DNA of 64,000 nucleotides, taken from the NCBI RefSeq assembly GCF_003265705.1, contig NW_020312785.1, forward strand, positions 25,804,400 to 25,868,399, in the 5' to 3' direction. This document shows positions 38,076-49,975 of the stretch, piece by piece. The notes beneath the pieces were generated by a model, which made no database searches, had not been told where the DNA came from, and saw nothing but the letters and a program-made list of their open reading frames with translations. The stretch's first letter is position 1. Each line of letters begins with the position of its first letter. The position numbers and the translations under genes were made by a program. This stretch comes from Callorhinus ursinus (Eukaryota; Chordata; Mammalia; Carnivora; Otariidae).

Positions 38076-39021
38076 TAAAAGCCATATTGATCTAAGTTCA
38101 AAGTAAAATGGGCACGCACAGCAGGACTGATGCACAAGTTCAATAAACTTGAAAATATTGTCAATCATAATAGATACTCAAACTCTTAGATTTGATTTGC
38201 TGGTAGTCATTCTTGGAGAAGGCATTTCAAAAACATTGACTTTGATGTATACTTTTTTTTCTCTGTTATAATTAATTGTCGCAGAAAAGGGGGGGAATAG
38301 GCATTAAACATCAATCATAAAACCTATTTCCAACAACAGATTTAAGAAAATTGCAATTCAACAAATATTTACTTGAACATTTAATGCTGGAATTTTCCTC
38401 AAAGGGAAATTATAATTATTCAAGAACTCTAACACAATTAAGTCAATTATTATAAGAAAAGTAACAACACTGAACCACTACTTTCCAGTAAAGGTTAGAT
38501 CACTTTTATTTAGAGAGATACAGAAAAAACAATTGGAGCAGATAGCATTTGTGAGAAAAGTTTTGCCACTGCATCTCCTCATTGAATTGTTTATTACTGA
38601 TTTGTGAAGATATAAGTACAGAGATTTAAAGGGTTTAGAAACTTTTATAGCCATTTGAAAATGTGTTCTGAATATAATAATAACAAATTAAGGCTTGTAT
38701 TTGATAAGCCTTTTATAGTTGTATCATATGCCTAGTAATTCTTTTATATTGCAATTTTGGAATGTGACCGAATAGGAACTTTCAAAAAAACTGGTCCTTT
38801 ACCACAGAGAGGATAAGAAGCACTGTGTTAGAAGACATAACATTTCTACACAAACATGGAAGGCAGTCCAAGGTTTTTGCAAAGCAAAGCACTGTACCTG
38901 TTCTAGGATCAGGAAGTAGTCTGTAGTCTAAGATTCACTGAAGTAGAGTGTTTATAAAGGTTTAAACATAGAGAGGTTATAAATTAACTTTAGGTTATAA
39001 CCCTAAAAAGTCTTGAATGCT

Positions 39022-39156
39022 GGGCGCCTGGGTGGCTCAGTCGGTTAAGCATCTGACTCTTGATGTCAGCTCAGGTCTTGACCTGAGGGTTGTGAGGTCA
39101 AGCCCTGCATTGCGCTCCAAGCTGGGCATAGAACCTACTTAAAAAAAAAAAAAAAA
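39022..39156 (+). mobile_element. Short CAN SINE without the CT-rich body
   Basis: The tRNA-like head is present, but the element stops after 'ggcatagaacctactt' and goes straight to an A-run. The 17-bp duplication with one mismatch (39005-39021, 39157-39173) flanks it. A real insertion of this short form is implied, not a later deletion at its edge. Confidence 0.92.
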
Positions 39157-39173
39157 AAAAAGTATTGAATGCT

Positions 39174-40560
39174 ACAGTTTAAAGAGAATTTTCCTGAACT
39201 TAAGGCAAGAAAAGTTTAACATAATGAATGAAACCATCACATACATAACAGGCTAGTTCTGGTTGTTTCTTCTAGACATACAATTCTAACTAGTATGTTT
39301 CCTTTGGGTCCCCTCACTTTCTCATCACATATTTATACAAGATCAGAAGAAATGACCAAATAGTAATGTTATATTATATTCTGGTATATTTCCTTATATA
39401 GCCACTGATTTGAGAAAAGGTATTACCTTCAAACCCAAATTTCATCAAACATCTCAAAAAATGAGATTTTGAATAGTTCCCATCAGGTATTAGAATGCAA
39501 GTTCAAGTCACCCCATTAATTTCTCATATCAGAACATGATACGACAGAAAAGAGAGAAAAAATGGGCTAATAATTTTGTTCTGGGACGTTTCATTCTGGC
39601 TTATTATGAGACACTATCTTTGATAAATCAGGGCTGGGGTGAAGGGAGAACTACCAAGAGAAATGGAGAAAAGCCTTCAGGGGAAGCCTGATTCCCAAGT
39701 ACTTATGAAATAAACTGAAGCATTCAACATAAATCTCAAATAAATAGTTTGGCATGATATGAACTTCAAAAATGTGATCTAGGATACATTAGTAGCTGAA
39801 CTTAGGCCTTTCCTTGGCTCTTAGTCAAAAATAGCTATTGGAGGATATGTAAGTTATAATGAAGCAGACATATTCTAAAGAACCAAGTCAATGATCTCCT
39901 AAATTCATTTGTCTTTCTTTTGTTCTAACTATTACAATATTTGTAATAGTGAAGTTGCATCAAAGGAAACAAATAGAAGACTTGATTAGAAGCAATCATG
40001 GAGTTTCTTGTCTAAGCTACTCCTTACATCCTGAAGGACAAAAGGGAAAAACAAGCTGATCCTGTATCTTGGCTACCCAATGGTTTTAATCTCCATCTCC
40101 AAATCTATGCCCTCAATCTAAAATGACTTTAAAAGAGATTCAACACAGACATTATTTTGATCCTGTACAAAAACAAACAAACAACAAAAGAAAACCAAGC
40201 TTCCATTTACTGAATGCTCATTTGATTAAGTATTAAGATCAGACTGATGTGAAACATAAGACAACTGCAATATGCCATTTTTCTATTAAAGGCAGCTTGA
40301 TAGCTTTGTTCCATGAATGGGCATGTGGCATTTTCAAGTCATCCTCCAGAGTTATTTGTTTTTCATTCTCTCCCACGGAGTAGAGTGGTAACAGTTCCTT
40401 TGGGAGAACATTTTTAAAACCGCAGTTCTCCTCAGTATTAATTTAAAAAAAAAAAAATCCCCTGAGCTGATGCTAATGATTAATGTATTTTTTTAAAATT
40501 AATATCAAAACACATAGAAATATGAAATGAATATGTGCCAAATATTTTATTAAGTCATTA
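39174..40560. other. Gene-free interval
   Basis: Unique-looking DNA with an A-run at about 40444-40457. Nothing else recognised. Confidence 0.5.
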
Positions 40561-42340
40561 ATTAATAAGAATGCCATAAGATGTTACAAGTAGTTCAAGG
40601 AAGAATTCAAACAATTCACACATACATAGGCAATCAAGAATGCTGCAATACATTTACAAATAGATCTAAATCTGATAAATACACACAGAGCAATAATCAG
40701 TTGCATTTTACTGGATCAAACTCATTTTCATTTCTATGGACAAGAATTATTTACATTATTAACAAAGAGGATGAATGGAGTGGGCCCAGACAAAATCAGA
40801 TAACCAGGAGAGGTGTGCTACCCAGGACACGCAGTAATTTTTGTATTTTGTCCATTTCAGTGTCGTTGGCAAAGTTTCCCTACAATCATATCAACTAAAA
40901 CCTTCTATTTTTGTATGGTGTATTTTACCGGTTTTGTTATTATTGGTTTCCCAATTCATCCTAAACTAAAAAGAAGAGAAAGACAGTCAAGCACCCTTAA
41001 AAGTAGGGTTTCAAAGCAACTGCTCTTCAAAAAATGTAACTGCCAGGCATTTGAGAAAGGGATGCATGAGGTCACTGTATTCTCTTTGCCTAACAGGGTG
41101 GCACTCGCAAGTAGCCATGTATTGTTTGTACAGGGTCCTTCCAATTCTTCACACGGAAAATTCATCTGTTTTAATCCACTACCATTTATTGGCACAGAAA
41201 AGATTTTGTTTCAGGAAATCTGCTTGACAACCTACGGTGTAGAAAAAAAAAAAAAAAATACTGTGGACACTTTGTTATACCACAGCAGCAGAGTGTAGGG
41301 TAAGCATATAGCTGCTCAAATTAGTAACTGGGAGTGTCAGCAAACAGTGGGATGTTTAACCAGCAAATGGCTTCTGTGGAGGAGGCCCCTCCTTACGACG
41401 GCTACTCCACCTTCCACTGTCAATTTAAAGCCCTAACTGAACACAGCTGCGGGTTGACTGGTGCCCTTGGAACAGGAGCTAGTAGTTTCCAGAAAGGCCC
41501 TATTAGGCAAGCATCAATGCTTCCTGGAAACTTGAAAGGGCTATCACAAGTCTGAGGGGCTTTCTAGTTTACTCCTCTGAGCCGTGTTGGTTGATTAAGT
41601 TTGAGGGTCTGGTGTGAAGTGCTTGGGGGGAGTCCACATTGTGAGACGGGCAACATGACACGTCTTTTGCTGATTAACTTCCCCAGGGCTCTCAACTCAA
41701 AACCTTGCTCTTGTACTCACTGCACTTAAAATTTTACAAAAGCCAGAACCCCTGAGGTCTCATTGGCTTCTAATGAAATTTGCCTTTGCTGCCAAAAACT
41801 ATCTTCTTCAACAGAGGCCCATACCCTCTCCACTATCTCCCCTTCAGAAAATTGTCCAGCTGTGGATCACACCTCAAATGCTCTCCTTGTGATAGCCAAG
41901 ATAAATCTGACTCTGTGCATACGACCATTCCGATTCAAATAATCACATACTTGGCTTAATAGTGGGTGCCAGCCACAAATGTGATAATTTCTTCTTACCC
42001 GCAGCCTCACACAAAGAGGTAATTTGTTCCATGCCCCCAGCAACAGGTGAATGGCACAAAACATGAGCAATGTGTGCAGAGAGAAAAAGGCGCATTATAT
42101 GGATGAAATGGGTGACAGAGAAATGATCCATGTGCACAATTACTAAATTTGCATTAATCATTTTGGGATGGATGCTCTCATTGTATGAGTCTTGGGAAAT
42201 TTGGCAGAGTAATGCTGTTGCCTAGAGGATAAAAATAGCTTTATTCCTGCCGTCATAAGCCTGAGCACTGGGGGATTCAATTCCCTTGCCAACTTTTTGA
42301 AGTTGAAACTCTAGCCCAAGGCACCAGAGTGTCACCTAAA
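40561..42340. promoter_or_regulatory. Repeat-poor block, candidate conserved non-coding DNA
   Basis: About 1.8 kb has no SINE, LINE or LTR that I can see, with more balanced base composition than the flanks. Motifs in the second half include an exact reversed octamer ATTTGCAT (42147-42154) fused to TTAATCA, and a MEF2-like taaaaatag (42230-42238). The overlapping + frames here (105 and 161 codons at 40581-41298) are not protein-like; one crosses a 16-A run. An enhancer role is inference only. Confidence 0.25.
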
Positions 42341-43419
42341 ACCCTCCACTTCTTAATCAAATTCCCAGTTTTTCTTTCTCCAATACTTGGGTTTTATTTG
42401 CTCTCAAACAATAGTATCAAATAAGCTTGGCTTTCTCTTGGCAATTATATGCCATTCCTATACTGGTGTGAGACAAATTAAAGATATCCCACAGGTAAAG
42501 AAGGTGAAATACAGCTATTAGTATATTTAATAAAAAAAAAAAAAGAAGATTTTAGGTTTCTTACAAACCATTCATTCTAGTTCATAAACTGGCAGGAAGA
42601 AATGGTCACTCACTTGAGTGTCACTGAAACCAGTGGTTAAGCTACGGGTGAACATGAAAGAAAATCTATGGCATGAAGGTTGTACAAAGAAAACTATATA
42701 TCTCCAGCTGTGCTACAACGGCAGATAAACCTTGAAAGGCTTGGAAGAAAACAAATTAAACCTAACAGATGGTGAATCAGGGAGCCAATCAGTATTCATA
42801 TATTCACATGAATGGAGGTTATATGGTTAACTTTTTTGTTCTATTGATTATACCTACCTCCTATATCTTCATTTACCTGGGGAGCAGTTCCTTCCATGCC
42901 CACAAACTCAGACTGTCACTCTTGAACAGCTTCTTCTCCATCATTCCCATGAACTTGAAAAGCCTCCTCATGCCTCATCATGACTACCCCCACACCTACC
43001 CCTTTAAAATTTTTCTAGTCTCTACCTCCTCTATCTGCCTGTAACATCTTGGTGCATGATCACTGCTGTAAATCCTTTCCCTGGATCCTGTTATTGTTCC
43101 CGAGGCAAGCCCCTTAAGCAGGTATTTTAAACTAATCTTTCTGTTCCTGAGGCCACCCTCACTTGCAAAATGGACTTTGGTTTTCCTGTGTTCTGTCTGC
43201 AGATGATATCTGGATGTGGAGTATACCTACAACATCTGTTATAAATTCCTACTCCAGTGTATTCTGTCTATATCATTCCCATCTTTCAAAGCCGTTGGTT
43301 TTTTTTTTTCTCCACAAAACCAGCCTAGACAAGCAACACGCCCTGATGGCAAGAGATAAGAGTGGGGAAATGCTAATATTTCACAGGAGACCTTGGACGG
43401 CTAGCCATCTGTGGTAGGT
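42341..43419. other. Gene-free interval
   Basis: Unique-looking DNA. I recognise no repeat apart from short A- and T-runs. Confidence 0.5.
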
Positions 43420-43670
43420 AGAATAATGATGCCAAGTCGACCTACTTGTCAAAGCTGACGTCCACAGATAAGCCCCGCTGAGATCAGCAGAGCAGCCTAC
43501 CCGACCAGAGGACACAGACGACACAGCCCAGTCAAAATCAGAAGAACCACCTATCTAAGCCTTACCTAAATTGACAAAGTATAAAATCATGATCTAACTA
43601 AATGCTTATTGTTTCAAGTCACTCAATATTGGGGTAACTTATTGTACACCAATAGCTAAACCACACTTGG
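43420..43670 (+). mobile_element. Possible old LTR fragment
   Basis: 'cccgctgagatcagcagagc', 'cagtcaaaatcagaagaacc', 'aatgcttattgtttcaagtcactcaatattggggtaacttattgtacaccaatagctaa' fit the 3' half of an old MaLR-type LTR. Confidence 0.5.
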
Positions 43671-44414
43671 TACCTCCACCATCTAACTTCACAGAAAGAG
43701 TTTGCAGTCCCAGGTACTTGCGTGCCTAGGTTCTTGCATGCGTGGACTGGGTCACAAGCAAGCTCTGTGACTTCTGCCAAGTCATTCAGTTCTGAAGCAT
43801 TCCACGTGTAAAATCAGAAGCTGCTATCTTGCAGTATACAATACCACATTTAGCTTTCTGACTCTATCAAGGATAAAGAGAAAGATTTTAAAATATCCCT
43901 TCCGTGAAAAAGAAGCGAACAGAGAATATGACTGGTTATGTGCTCCCCAGATTACCACTTCTTATTTGACAGGGAGAGTGAACTGCAGCAACTCTGAAAG
44001 CCACGCTAAGCCCCGAGTTTAATATTTACGTTTATTTCACATCTCCTCTTAGTCATATACCAACCACCACAGCAGACGAAACTGAAGGAGACAGTTCAGT
44101 AACAATAAAAATAAACAGTAAACAATATAAAGAAGGGAGTGTTCAAATTATCAAGCATTAAGCCCCTATTACGAGACCCTTATCAATAAATAACACATTG
44201 TTCTCTATTTCTATACAACTTAGTAAATTTACTTTTATATTGAAAGCAAAATTCAGAGAGCAGCTCTACGCTTTTTGAAGCAGAGCTCATCACCGCAGCA
44301 AAATGGAGTATTTCCTTTATTGTAAGAATTGTGTGGGGGGCGTCATCAATTTACTCCCTGTCAGTTCGAAACCTACTCTTCTTGCCTCTGTGGTGTTGAA
44401 GTGGGACTCGATGA

Positions 44415-44470
44415 CTTTTCCGGGCCGGCGCGTGCAACGTCAGGCTTTGCCAATAGAGGGTGCTGGAGGG
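44415..44470. promoter_or_regulatory. CpG-containing patch with a CTCF-like word
   Basis: A small GC-rich island (ccgggccggcgcgtg, 44420-44434) stands out in CpG-poor DNA. It is followed by gccaatagagggtgctg (44449-44465), which resembles the CTCF core with several mismatches. It lies just upstream of the probable LTR. Binding is unproven. Confidence 0.2.
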
Positions 44471-44526
44471 ACCCTGCAAGACCAGAACAGAAGCAACCGC
44501 CAGTCTCTCCAGATTGAGGAGGCTCT

Positions 44527-45234
44527 TGTAAGCAGAACAAGTTAGGGGTCCCCAGGAAAAGAAAGACGAGACCTAGCTTTCATGACACACAAGAAGACAT
44601 TTTAAGCCCCCCAGCTATTTCTGTGATCCATGCCCCACTGGCCCTACGGGCCCTGGCACACAACTTGCAGAATTTCCTACGAGGTGCTGGAATTACAAAG
44701 GAATGCAAAAACCTCAGTACTAAGGATTTTCAGGAAACAAACGGAATGCAAAAACCCAGCAGGCCAGGAGATAGCCTAACTCTACCAGACACAGTAAATC
44801 AGGGGTAAAACTCCCAGTGCTTTTTCAAAAGGAAAGATGGACCTAACACACATTCTGTGGCTGTTTTTTGCAGGATTCAAATCCCAGTGAACACTCAAAC
44901 ACAAAGCTAACTGGAGCCAGAAAACTGACGATCCTGACGCTTGCTGGTCTTTGGGACTTCAATCAAGTAGGACGCAGACTTTGTCTATTAAAGATGACTT
45001 TTGCCCCCATTCTATACTGAACTCTCCTTTGCCAAGCCCTTCCATGAAGAGGCATTCACCCTCAGCTTAAAAACTCCCCAGTTTTGTTGTTTGGAAGGTC
45101 ACAGCTTTGGAATTATTCCCCATGATTTCCTTATTTGCTTCTAATAAAGATCATTTTGTGTGACAACTCCACCTGGTGTAGTCTCTCCCTCTACCTCACC
45201 AAGGAGCAAACTCACGTTCGTTGAGTTATGCTCA
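44527..45234 (+). mobile_element. Probable solo LTR (gammaretrovirus-like ERV)
   Basis: A 708-bp unit starts TG (TGTAAGCA) and ends CA (TATGCTCA). The 4-bp direct repeat ctct flanks it (44523-44526, 45235-45238), the duplication size usual for ERV1. Internal features fit an LTR: 'agaagacattttaagcc', 'aggattttcaggaaacaa', a late AATAAA (about 45143) and a short R/U5-like end. I see no internal proviral genes, so it would be a solo LTR. The exact family is not recognised. Confidence 0.45.
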
Positions 45235-45238
45235 CTCT

Positions 45239-46097
45239 TATGTGGCAGCTCCCAGGAGATGGACATATAGGTGGCCCAGTGGCAGTCATCCTCTGGAAGA
45301 TTCCTCAGCCACAGTGGACTGCTTCTAGGGGCCGGCTCCATCCTCCAACACTGCAGCAAGCTTCTCTGCCCCCAGCTGGCTGCTTTGTGTGGAGGAACTC
45401 CAGCTCTCAGCATTCGTATTAACTATGGAACATTATAAACAACAAGTGCTATTGTGTCATTTTCAATAGCACTCAACTATTACCACATGGAAAAGCCGTC
45501 ATATCAAAAATGCATAAAAATTAACATTTCATGTATTATTTCTAAAGTTTCAGAAATAAGATTTCCTGCTTTTCAAAGTGGAAAGTGTAACTATGCTATT
45601 AAGAATAAGCAAATTAAGAGTTATATTCAGGCTTTTTTTTCCTGAGGAATGTAAGTTCACTGATTATAGTCAAAACAAAGTCAGTAGTCTTATTCTTCAG
45701 TATGTAAAATATCAGCCATGGTATTAGAAAGGAATCAGTGTAAATAATATCTCTAGTGTCAACACATATACAGTCTTACAAATATTGCAAAATTTTGCTT
45801 AAGAGGAATAAATTATCTTTAGAAACTTATTATGAACATGGGCTGGAAGAAGTTAATCATTATGTGGCATATAGTTTGTCCTAGGTCAGGTTGCCCAGAA
45901 GCAGTTTAAGAAGAAGATTCTTTTGCTAATGATATATTAAGGAAATAATCCCAGGAGAGATCACTAAGGAAAGTGTGGGGAGAGAGGATACAAGACAGAG
46001 AAAGAAAGGGAAGAAGTTAATGAGGGGTACATTTGCAGACAATATCCCAGAAGAGTACCTTCAACCTGCTACTGCAGAACTCTGGAGTATTGCATTT
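45239..46097. other. Gene-free interval, partly old repeat
   Basis: From 45885 ('ggtcaggttgcccagaagcag') to the SINE, and again after it to about 46450, the sequence looks like one old dispersed repeat that the SINE split. I cannot name the family. Confidence 0.4.
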
Positions 46098-46110
46098 AAG
46101 AATTGTCCCA

Positions 46111-46295
46111 TGGGCGCCTGGGTGGCTCAGTTGGTTAGGCGACTGCCTTCAGCTCGGGTCGTGGTTCTGGAGTCCCGGGATCGAGTCCCACATCGGGCTC
46201 CCTGCTCAGCAGGGAGTCTGCTTCTCCCTCTGACCCTCTTCCCTCTCGTGCTCTCTATCTCTCGTTCTCTCTCTCTCAAATAATAAAAAAAAAAA
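46111..46295 (+). mobile_element. CAN SINE, young subfamily
   Basis: A near-consensus copy of the 'ctgaccctcttccctctcgtgctctc' type with an A-run tail. The perfect 13-bp duplication aagaattgtccca flanks it (46098-46110, 46296-46308). Confidence 0.97.
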
Positions 46296-46930
46296 AAGAA
46301 TTGTCCCAGCCTGAGGCAAGGGCAGTGGGCGGTCATACTCTACCAAAATCAGTCATTGGCTAAGGGCCTACTGGAAGACAGTCCCCTTTCCCCTGCCAGG
46401 CATTTCAGGCTCCCTGGGGTTAAAGGTGGACCGAAGGGCATCTGAGCATCTGAGTGAAACAAAAGCGTTTGCTGCCTAACAAAAGACAATAATCTTTCTG
46501 ACCTTAGTATTTTTATTTCAGATGATTCTAAGAACTCTCCTGAACAAGTTATAATAGAAAAAAGACCTAGAATCGAAGAATTTATCAAAAGATCATGCAT
46601 GGTGTCAAAATAGTGATGACCAGGGACAGGTTTAGCAATCCCATGGTACTCTACAAGTCAAGATCCCTGTCTTACAAAATAAATAACAATGTTCTAAGGA
46701 AATACAGGGAATCATATAAAACTCAAAGATTACATTCTGTTTAAGCACAGTCACTGGAGACTGAGAGCCTCTTTTCTTAACAATGTCACCATATGTATTT
46801 ATTTGAGACTCCGGGCTGAATCCAAATATTTAGGTATGCTTTCCAATTTGGGTTCAAAATATTTCTCTTTGGTTCTATGCAGCCTGAATCTGAATCATAT
46901 CCATCCTCTGATGACTTATAAATACTGATT

Positions 46931-46945
46931 AAAAAGTAAAGGATA
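46931..46945. repeat. Left target-site duplication of the UBE2N retrocopy
   Basis: The 15-bp sequence aaaaagtaaaggata is repeated exactly at 48165-48179, after the A-tract. This marks the insertion as LINE-mediated and indicates limited decay since insertion. Confidence 0.93.
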
Positions 46946-48164
46946 GACTCGCGTGTGAGGCGAGCGGAGCCGGAGTCGAGACCAGAGGCCGAACTCGGGA
47001 TCTGACAAGATGGCCGGGCTACCCCGCAGGATTATCAAGGAAACCCAGCGTTTGCTGGCAGAACCAGTTCCTGGCATTAAAGCAGAACCAGATGAGAGCA
47101 ACGCCCGTTATTTTCATGTGGTCACTGCTGGCCCCCAGGACTCCCCCTTTGAGGGAGGAACTTTTAAGCTTGAACTATTCCTACCAGAAGAATACCCGAA
47201 GGCAGCCCCTAAAGTACGTTTCATGACCAAAATTTATCATCCTAATGTAGACAAGTTGGGAAGAATATGTTTAGATATTTTGAAAGATAAGTGGTCCCCA
47301 ACACTGCAGATCCGCACAGTTCTGCTATCGTTCCAGGCTTTGTTAAGTGCTCCCAATCCAGATGATCCATTAGCAAATGATGTAGCGGAGCAGTGGAAGA
47401 CCAATGAAGCCCAAGCCATAGAAACAGCTAGAGCATGGACTAGGCTATATGCCATGAATAATATTTAAAATCGATCTGATCATCAAGTTCTCCTGTTCTC
47501 CTGTTCTGCCAAGACTTCTTCCTTTTTTGTTTGCATTTAATGGACACAGTCTTAGAAACATTACAGAATAAAAGCCCAGACACCTTCAGTCCTTTGGTGA
47601 TTAAATGCACATGAGCAAACCTATGTCTTGTCCTGATTCACTGTTGTAAAGCATGAGCAGAGGCTAGAAGTACCATCCAGATTGTTGTGAAACGTTTAAA
47701 AGCAGTGGCCCTTCTCTGCTTTTATTCATTTCCCCATCATGGTTTGAGTATAAAGCACTGTGAATGAAGGTAGTTGTCAGGGTTAGCTGCAGGGGTGTGG
47801 GTGTTTTTCTTTATTACTTTTTTTGAGGGGGAGAGGTAGTTTTATTTTAATTTTATGGGCTCCTTTCCCCCTTTTTATGGTGATCTAATTGCATTGGTTC
47901 AAAGCAGCTAACCAGCTCTTTAGAATATGCTCTCTAGCCAGGTCTAACTTTATTTAGACGCTGTAGATGGACAAGCTTGATTGTTTGAACCAAAATGGGA
48001 ACATTAAACAAACATCACAGCCCTCACTAATAACATTGTGACTTGCTGTTAAGTGTAGAATCCTTCCTTCAAGAAAAAGCTTGTGACCATTTTGTATGCC
48101 TTGTCTGGAAACTTCTGTAAATCTTATGTTTTAGTAAAATATTTTTTGTTATTCTAAAAAAAAA
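46946..48164 (+). pseudogene. UBE2N: Full-length UBE2N processed retrocopy (mRNA insertion)
   Basis: This is a copy of a spliced UBE2N mRNA inserted by LINE-1 machinery. It carries about 64 bp of GC-rich 5' UTR (46946-47009), the uninterrupted frame, about 690 bp of 3' UTR and a 3' A-tract (48157-48169, partly shared with the target repeat). A 15-bp target duplication, aaaaagtaaaggata, flanks it at 46931-46945 and 48165-48179. The upstream junction reads gatt/aaaa, the usual L1 endonuclease cut type. The 3' end is preceded by the variant polyadenylation signal AGTAAA near 48133. A canonical AATAAA lies earlier, near 47565, so the copied transcript used the distal site. The 5' end is close to complete. 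No promoter is visible directly upstream, and the flanking DNA is AT-rich, so transcription would need a borrowed promoter. Confidence 0.95.
47010..47468 (+). CDS. UBE2N: Intact 152-codon UBE2N (UBC13)-like retrocopy ORF
   Basis: This is an intronless reading frame for a ubiquitin-conjugating E2 enzyme. UBE2N pairs with a UEV partner (UBE2V1/UBE2V2) to build K63-linked ubiquitin chains in NF-kB signalling and DNA-damage tolerance. The frame has the normal 152-residue length from MAGLP to MNNI. The UBC fold is complete: the HPN motif (H77-P78-N79), catalytic C87, D89, K92 and Q100 are all present. E55 and F57 of the UEV-binding face are also kept. Against the UBE2N protein as I remember it there are four differences: I39T, M64K, A98T and I108F. 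M64 and the S96-P97-A98 loop are E3-contact positions in known UBC13 complexes. The start has A at -3 and G at +4, a good Kozak context. The ORF lies inside a retrocopy with poly(A) and target duplications, so it is not the parental four-exon gene. Whether it is expressed is unknown; it may be a young pseudogene not yet disabled. Confidence 0.9.
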   Translation: MAGLPRRIIKETQRLLAEPVPGIKAEPDESNARYFHVVTAGPQDSPFEGGTFKLELFLPEEYPKAAPKVRFMTKIYHPNVDKLGRICLDILKDKWSPTLQIRTVLLSFQALLSAPNPDDPLANDVAEQWKTNEAQAIETARAWTRLYAMNNI

Positions 48165-48179
48165 AAAAAGTAAAGGATA

Positions 48180-49735
48180 AACTGCTGAGCCAGAGAACAC
48201 AAACAATGCAGAGAAACAGGGGTTTTTAAAGGCTGCAACTAAAAAAAGAAAAAAAAATTGGCAAATGATAAAATTATTATCTAAAAATCTGAATTCCAAT
48301 CTCATGAGGAAAATATAAGGAAGGACAAGCAAGGTGGCCTCAGCATAGCTTAACTGACTAGGCAGGGATGTTTAAGGATTACAGAGCACCAGTGTCTGTA
48401 TTTATGTCAGGTAATGAAACATCACTCATATATAGAAAGTGTATATACCTAAAAATAAATCTCACTTTATAATGACATTCTAAGAACGTAAGATACACAA
48501 GGAATGCCAGCAATGATGTATTAGAATATCAAACTGTTTTGTTTCTGGCAGATTTTACCCTACTTATGGAAAGTATGGGTCAATCTTTGGCAAAGAATGA
48601 AACATACAAATCAGATTCCACTCCTTTTCAAAAGAATTAAGAATATAGCAAGATTAATCAGATAAGCGAGAATAATCATGAAAACACTTTCTCAAGTTCA
48701 CAAATTTAAAATTAAAGAAACATCAATGTCCTAGGAAAAAGGAAGGGAGGTTGGAGTAAGAAAAGGTAAGAACAGCAAAAAGAAATCTTAGTTATAGTAA
48801 AATTAGACATCCATTCTTCCCCACCTCACACACACCCTCTCTCACTCTCTCTTTCTCTTTCTCCTTCTCCCTCTCCCTTTCCTAATGAGGAATGAATCAC
48901 ATACTCTAAACTTTAGCATACAGTTCAATGATTGACTTTTTACACACATACACACGTATAGATATTTTACGGCACCCAAACTCCCGGTTAAATCCCCCAG
49001 AGTAGCAATTATTCTAATCCTTATCACAATACATAAATTTTGTCTACTTTTCAACTACTTGTAAGTAGATTCATACAGTATGTATTTTTTAATCTGGCTT
49101 TATTATAACTCATTATATATTTGAGATCATTTATGTTGTTGTATTATATAAGCTTTATTTATGGTAATGGAATGAATCTAAAACTAGGCTACACAGTTGG
49201 ATTTCTGTTTCTTCATTTTGTTTCTTTTCAATTCCTCACTTGACTGTGTCCAGCAAAGGTGCAAATTTCCGTTTTAACCTCAATATACAGCAAACTTTCT
49301 GTAATGAGCTGGGCTACCTACAGTTCAAAGAGAAACTTAACAAGCATCTAAGAAATTCTTATAGAACTTTAAAATTTAAATTCTCAAAATGTATTATTTT
49401 TAAAGTATTTAAAAATAGAGCATTTTGAGTGACTTTGGAATAAAATTTTAATAACTATTCTATTTAAATGTATATGTACTGTTCAAGAGGAACATTATAT
49501 ATTAATACATTTTACTCTTATGTCCACCCTTTTGAAAATCTAGGTAACTATTAAATACAAAAACACAACATACAAATACATGCACTTTACTAAATATAGG
49601 AACAAAAGTAATCCCCTCAGATAAAAGGCTGATATGATCCAACAAAACAGAATATCAATATATAATAAAGATGATTATGCTGGTAATGATGATGGTCTGA
49701 TGATTATTAAAACAGTGATGATATTAATAAAAATA
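48180..49735. other. Gene-free interval
   Basis: A polypyrimidine (CT/CTTT) tract lies at 48837-48885. The rest is AT-rich, unique-looking and non-coding. Confidence 0.5.
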
Positions 49736-49739
49736 TCTA

Positions 49740-49975
49740 AATCTATTGAAAGCTAAACATACACCAGTATTTTACATGTTGCATCACTTATATCTCCTAA
49801 AAACCTTACAGGTTATGTGTGATTATTACATCTTCTTTTGTGAAAGAAAATTCAGGCACAAAGAGTTCAAGCAAGATGTTCAAAGTCACACAGTTAATTT
49901 TGGAACCAGAATTTGAACTAAGGGAGAATGACTTCATGCCCATACTCTTAACTATGGGCTGTATTACCTATATAT
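49740..49975 (+). repeat. MIR
   Basis: 'ttttacatgttgcatcacttatatctcctaaaaacc', 'agttcaagcaagatgttcaaagtcacacagtta' and 'gaaccagaatttgaactaaggg' follow the MIR consensus order. Confidence 0.75.

Noticed and set aside
40813..41298. 161-codon + frame, the longest in the window
   Set aside because: It reads through a 16-A run (KKKKK), has no recognisable domain and uncommon composition, overlaps another open frame, and has no gene context. Most likely chance.
47237..47455. Minus frame opposite UBE2N
   Set aside because: Shadow of the UBE2N frame on the other strand.
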